From: Calendula officinalis
Lineage: Eukaryota; Streptophyta; Magnoliopsida; Asterales; Asteraceae
Length of the DNA stretch: 64,000 bases
Assembly (NCBI GenBank): GCA_963853835.1
Contig: OY970833.1
Location: forward strand, 15,772,474 to 15,836,473
Direction: 5' to 3'
Under the pieces are notes generated by a model. It saw only the letters and a program-made list of their open reading frames with translations, did no database searches and was not told the origin of the DNA. Positions 59,501 to 64,000 of the stretch are shown here, piece after piece. Position numbers and translations under genes: made by a program. Every line of letters starts with the position of its first letter. Within the stretch, counting starts at the first letter, position 1.

Positions 59501-59808
59501 AACTATTTGAACTTATTATAAACTTGTGAATTCACTCAACAATTTTGTTGATACTTTTACTTATGTTTTTCAGGTAACTAAGCTAGACATTGAGTTGCAT
59601 GCATTGGAGTCAAGCTTTCGTTTTGTTAAGATGTCACCTCCAAATTTTAGTTAAAAACTATGTTTTGGTTCAACTACTTTGTTAGATTAAATTTTGGTGA
59701 CATTACTTTTTATCAACCATGTATTGTTTACGATAATCATATGCTTATGTATACTCGTGATAGTCGCATGCCCGTTCTTCCGCAAACCACGTTTGGCGGG
59801 GTGTGACA

Positions 59809-59813
59809 AGTAG
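59809..59813. other. Target-site duplication, right
   Basis: agtag, partner of 55593-55597. Confidence 0.95.
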
Positions 59814-60201
59814 GCATGAAATGTAGATCCGAGCCAAAAGTTATGACCTTTTCAGTAAAGCCTCTTTCGATTCTGCCTGTAACTCCTAGACCGTAAGTGG
59901 GCTCACGATCCACAAGATATCAACGAAAAGCTCAGATAGTAAAATACAAGAGACGAGAAGGCACGGGATCGTGATTCTATGCCGAAGCAGGTCAAAATGT
60001 GCAGAGAAGGCAGATGACAGAATCTGCCAATAAGTGAATTTGTTTTAAAACTCGTATTTAATTATTTACAAAAGTCGTGAAGGCACGGGATCGTGATTCT
60101 AAGCCGAAGCAGGTTAAAATCCCTCGAGAAGGCAGATGACGGAATCTGCCAGAAAGTGAATTTGTTTTAAAACCCGTATTTTATTATTAAACAAAGTGGA
60201 G

Positions 60202-61756
60202 AAGGCACGATATCGTGATACTATGCCGAAGCAGGTTAAAATCCCTCGAGAAGGCAGATGACATAATCTGCCACAAAGTGAATTTGTTTTAAAACCCGTG
60301 TTTAATAATTTAGAAGTCAAGTAGGCATGAAATGGTGACCCGGGCCAAAAGTTATGGCCTTTTCAATAAAGCCCCTTTCGATTTTGCCTGTACATCCTAG
60401 ACCGTAACTGGGCTCACAATCCACAAGATATCAACGGAAAGCTTCGAACGTATAATACAAGGGTCGAGAAGGCACATGATCGTGATTCTATGCCGTAGCA
60501 GGTTAAAATCCGTCGATAAGGCAGATGACAAAATCTGCCATAAAGTGAATTTGTTTTAAAACTCATTTTTAAAAATTTACAAGTCAAGTAGGCATGAAAC
60601 GGAGACCCGAGCCAAAAGTTATGGCCTTTTCAGTAAAGCCCTTTCGATTCTGCCTGTAATTGCTAGACCGTAAGTGGGCTCACGATCCACAAGATATCAA
60701 CGGAAAGCTCAGAACGAAAACTACAAGAGTCGAGAAGGCACGGGATCGTGATTCAATGCCGAAGCAGGTCAAAATCCGTCGAGAAGGCATATGAGAGAAT
60801 CTGCCAGAAAGTGAATTTGTTTTAAAACCCGTATTTAATTATTTACAAACGTCGAAAAGGCACGGGATCGTGATTCTATGCCGAAGCAGGTTAAAATCCC
60901 TCGAGAAGGCAGATGACAGAATCTGCCAGAAAGTGAATTTGTTTTAAAACCTGTTTTAAATAATTTAGAAGTCTAGTAGGCATGAAATGTAGACCCGAGC
61001 CAAAAGTTATGACCTTTTCAGTAAAGCCTCTTTCGATTCTGCCTGTAACTCCTAGACCATAAGTGGGCTCACGGTCCACAAGATATCAACGAAAAGCTCA
61101 GATAGTAAAATACAAGAGACGAGTAGGCACGGGATCGTGATTCTATGCCGAAGCAGGTCAAAATCCGTCGAGAAGGCAGATGACAGAATCTGCCAAAAAG
61201 TGAATTTGTTTTAAAACCCGTATTTAATTATTTACAAAAGTCGAGAAGGCACGGGATCGTGATTCTATGCCGAAGTAGGTTAAAATCCCTCGAGAAGGCA
61301 GATGACAGAATCTGCCTGAAAGTGAATTTGTTTTAAAACCTGTTTTTAATAATTTAGAAGTCAAGTAGGCATGAAATGGAGACCCGAGCCAAAAGTTATG
61401 GCCTTTTCAGTAAAGCCTCTTTCGATTATGCCTGTAACTCCTAGACCGTAAGTGGGCTCACGATCCACATGATATCAACGAAAAGCTCAGATAGTAAAAT
61501 ACAAGAGACGAGAAGGCACGGGATCGTGATTCTATGCCGAAGCAGGTCAAAATGTGCCGAGAAGGCAGATGACAGAATCTGCCAATAAGTGAATTTGTTT
61601 TAAAACTCGTATTTAATTATTTACAAAAGTCGTGAAGGAACGGGATCTCGATTCTATGCCGAAGCAGGTTAAAATCCCTCGAGAAGGCAGATGACGGAAT
61701 CTGCCAGAAAGTGAATTTATTTTAAAACCCGTATTTTATTATTAAACAAAGTCGAG
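60202..61756. repeat. HOR K (1555 bp)
   Basis: Reference order L1-L2-S1-L3-S2-L4-S3-S4, with 'ggtgacccgggcc' in L1 and 'aaaatgtgccgag' in S3. Confidence 0.9.
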
Positions 61757-63311
61757 AAGGTACGAGATCGTGATTCTATGCCGAAGCAGGTTAAAATCCC
61801 TCGAGAAGGCAGATGACATAATCTGCCACAAAGTGAATTTGTTTTAAAACCCGTGTTTAATAATTTAGAAGTCAAGTAGGCATGAAATGGTGACCCGGGC
61901 CAAAAGTTATGGCCTTTTCAATAAAGCCCCTTTCGATTTTGCCTGTACATCCTAGACCGTAACTGGGCTCACGATCCACAAGATATCAACGGAAAGCTTC
62001 GAACGTATAATACAAGGGTCGAGAAGGCACATGATCGTGATTCTATGCCGTAGCAGGTTAAAATCTGTCGATAAGGCAGATGACAAAATCTGCCATAAAG
62101 TGAATTTGTTTTAAAACTCATTTTTAAAAATTTACAAGTCAAGTAGGCATGAAACGAAGACCCGAGCCAAAAGTTATGGCCTTTTCAGTAAAGCCCTTTC
62201 GATTCTGCCTGTAACTGCTAGACCGTAAGTGGGCTCACGATCCACAAGAGATCAACGGAAAGCTCAGAGCGTAAACTACAAGAGTCGAGAAGGCACGGGA
62301 TCACGATTCAATGCCAAAGCAAGTCAAAATCCGTCGAGAAGGCATATTACAGAATCTGCCAGAAAGTGAATTTGTTTTAAAACCCGTATTTAATTATTTA
62401 CAAAAGTCGAGAAGGCACGGGATCGTGATTCTATGCCGAAGCAAGTTAAAATCCCTCGAGAAGGCAGATGACAGAATCTGCTAGAAAGTGAATTTGTTTT
62501 AAAACCTGTTTTAAATAATTTAGAAGTCAAGTAGGCATGAAATGGAGAACCGAGCCAAAAGTTATGAACTTTTCAGTAAAGCCTCTTTCGATTCTGCCTG
62601 TAACTCCTAGACCGTAAGTGGGCTCACGGTCCACAAGATATCAACGAAAAGCTCAGATAGTAAAATACGAGAGTCGAGTTGGCACGGGATCGTGATTCTA
62701 TTCCGAAGGAGGTCAAAATCCGTCGAGAAGGCAGATGACAGAATCTGCCAAAAAGTGAATTTGTTTTAAAACCCGTATTTAATTATTTACAAAAGTCGAG
62801 AAGGCACGGGATCGTGATTCTATGCCGAAGTAGGTTAAAATCCCTCGAGAAGGCAGATGACAGAATCTGCCTGAAAGTGAATTTGTTTTAAAACCTGTTT
62901 TTAATAATTTAGAAGTCAAGTAGGCATGAAATGGAGACCCGAGCCAAAAGTTATGGCCTTTTCAGTAAAGCCTCTTTCGATTCTGCCTGTAACTCCTAGA
63001 CCGTAAGTGGGCTCACGATCCACATGATATCAACGAAAAGCTCAGATAGTAAAATACAAGAGTCGAGAAGGCACGGGATCGTGATTCTATGCCGAAGCAG
63101 GTCAAAATGTGCCGAGAAGGCAGATGACAGAATCTGCCAATAAGTGAATTTGTTTTAAAACTCGTATTTAATTATTTACAAAAGTCGTGAAGGAACGGGA
63201 TCTCGATTCTATGCCGAAGCAGGTTAAAATCCCTCGAGAAGGCAGATGACGGAATCTGCCAGAAAGTGAATTTATTTTAAAACCCGTATTTTATTATTAA
63301 ACAAAGTCGAG
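61757..63311. repeat. HOR L (1555 bp), near twin of HOR K
   Basis: Same private variants as HOR K and exactly the same length. It also carries 'ggatcacgattcaatgcc' in S1, which recurs in the following partial HOR. Confidence 0.9.
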
Positions 63312-64000
63312 AAGGTACGAGATCATGATTCTATGCCGAAGCAGGTTAAAATCCCTCGAGAAGGCAGATGACATAATCTGCCACAAAGTGAATTTGTTTT
63401 AAAACCCGTGTTTAATAATTTAGAAGTCAAGTAGGCATGAAATGGTGACCCGGGCCAAAAGTTATGGCCTTTTCAATAAAGCCCCTTTCGATTTTGCCTG
63501 TACATCCTAGACCGTAACTGGGCTCACGATCCACAAGATATCAACGGAAAGCTTCGAACGTATAATACAAGGGTCGAGAAGGCACATGATCGTGATTCTA
63601 TGCCGTAGCAGGTTAAAATCTGTCGATAAGGCAGATGACAAAATCTGCCATAAAGTGAATTTGTTTTAAAACTCATTTTTAAAAATTTACAAGTCAAGTA
63701 GGCATGAAACGAAGACCCGAGCCAAAAGTTATGGCCTTTTCAGTAAAGCCCTTTCGATTCTGCCTGTAACTGCTAGACCGTAAGTGGGCTCACGATCCAC
63801 AAGAGATCAACGGAAAGCTCAGAGCGTAAACTACAAGAGTCGAGAAGGCACGGGATCACGATTCAATGCCAAAGAAAGTCAAAATCCGTCGAGAAGGCAT
63901 ATTACAGAATCTGCCAGAAAGTGAATTTGTTTTAAAACCCGTATTTAATTATTTACAAAAGTCGAGAAGGCACGGGATCGTGATTCTATGCCGAAGCAAG
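63312..64000. repeat. Partial HOR M at the window edge
   Basis: L1-L2-S1 and the first bases of an L3, sharing HOR L variants ('gaaacgaag', 'caagagatcaac', 'gatcacgattc'). Confidence 0.9.

Larger units (their letters stand above)
55598..59808 (+). mobile_element. Solo LTR, 4211 bp, probably Ty3/gypsy Tekay-type
   Basis: Begins TGTGACAACCCTCGG and ends TTTGGCGGGGTGTGACA, with TG...CA ends and a 5-bp target duplication. No primer site, polypurine tract, gag or pol is present, and there is no second LTR, so it is a solo LTR left by recombination between two LTRs. Very long LTRs with 'TGTGACA...' ends are typical of the Tekay/Del chromoviruses, which target heterochromatin; that assignment is from remembered termini. 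The interior (about 3.4 kb from 55650 to 58600) is AT-rich with no supported ORF; a 73-codon frame at 56565 has no recognisable features. Two tandem-repeat segments lie near the 3' end. Strand is given by TG-to-CA orientation and the position of those repeats, which is uncertain. Confidence 0.88.
59809..64000. repeat. Satellite array, right arm
   Basis: Resumes inside the T module of the interrupted L unit, which leads into S3-S4 (to 60201) rather than S2, as in the short HORs 12-13. Then two complete 1555-bp HORs and a partial one follow. The window ends inside an L3. Confidence 0.96.

Noticed and set aside
58617..59575. Possible intron in the solo LTR (CAG|GTGAGT near 58618; tttttcag near 59573)
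   Set aside because: Consensus-like sites but no coding sequence on either side to test phase; too weak to annotate.
1..64000. CENP-B-box-like or telomeric repeats as proof of centromere
   Set aside because: I see no such box or telomere repeat; centromeric identity cannot be shown from sequence alone.

Overview
The window is plant nuclear heterochromatin. About 75% of it is one tandem satellite, and two LTR-retrotransposon insertions interrupt it. No host single-copy gene, tRNA, rRNA or CRISPR array is visible. A flowering plant is indicated by the Ty1/copia and Ty3/gypsy-type elements, the tRNA-iMet primer site and plant-type TATA and splice signals. A eudicot, possibly Asteraceae, is a guess from the flavour of the retroelement proteins and was not tested.

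Layout. (1) Satellite arm 1-21200. (2) A Ty1/copia element on the + strand at 21201-32406. It has a 5'-truncated 5' LTR, gag with two in-frame stops, pol with an in-frame integrase deletion but intact protease, RT and RNase H motifs, then a third gene with its own promoter-like region and a 688-bp intron, and a full 507-bp 3' LTR. (3) Satellite arm 32407-55597. (4) A 4.2-kb solo LTR (TG...CA, 5-bp target duplication agtag) at 55598-59808, probably from a Tekay-type Ty3/gypsy element. (5) Satellite arm 59809-64000.

The satellite is built from two modules: S (about 120-122 bp) and T (about 146 bp). T only follows an S, so the units are S (122 bp) and L = S'+T (about 267 bp). The reference higher-order repeat (HOR) is 1555 bp, ordered L1-L2-S1-L3-S2-L4-S3-S4. 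Longer and shorter HORs (1166, 1941, 2068, 2297, 2566, 2844, 3344 bp) differ from it by whole units, as expected from in-register unequal exchange. Neighbouring HORs are most alike, including a 3.1-kb two-HOR duplication, so the array is still being rearranged.

The most unusual part is the copia element. The 7-mer CTCAGTA (either strand) occurs 32 times by hand count in 11.2 kb, against roughly 1-2 expected. It lies in the LTRs, gag, pol, the intron and the third gene, but not as a satellite feature. The same element carries an unrecognised third gene with TATA box, CT-rich leader, ATG and a phase-matched intron. It also has a second phase-matched donor/acceptor pair that would join gag to pol in frame past all three gag-frame stops. 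A testable reading is that the element uses splicing and an internal promoter to express separate products, and that a dispersed short motif is a recognition site for an element- or host-encoded factor. This copy is defective: integrase lacks the second catalytic Asp, gag has stops, the third gene has a frameshift and the 5' LTR end is missing. Any activity would have to come from relatives.
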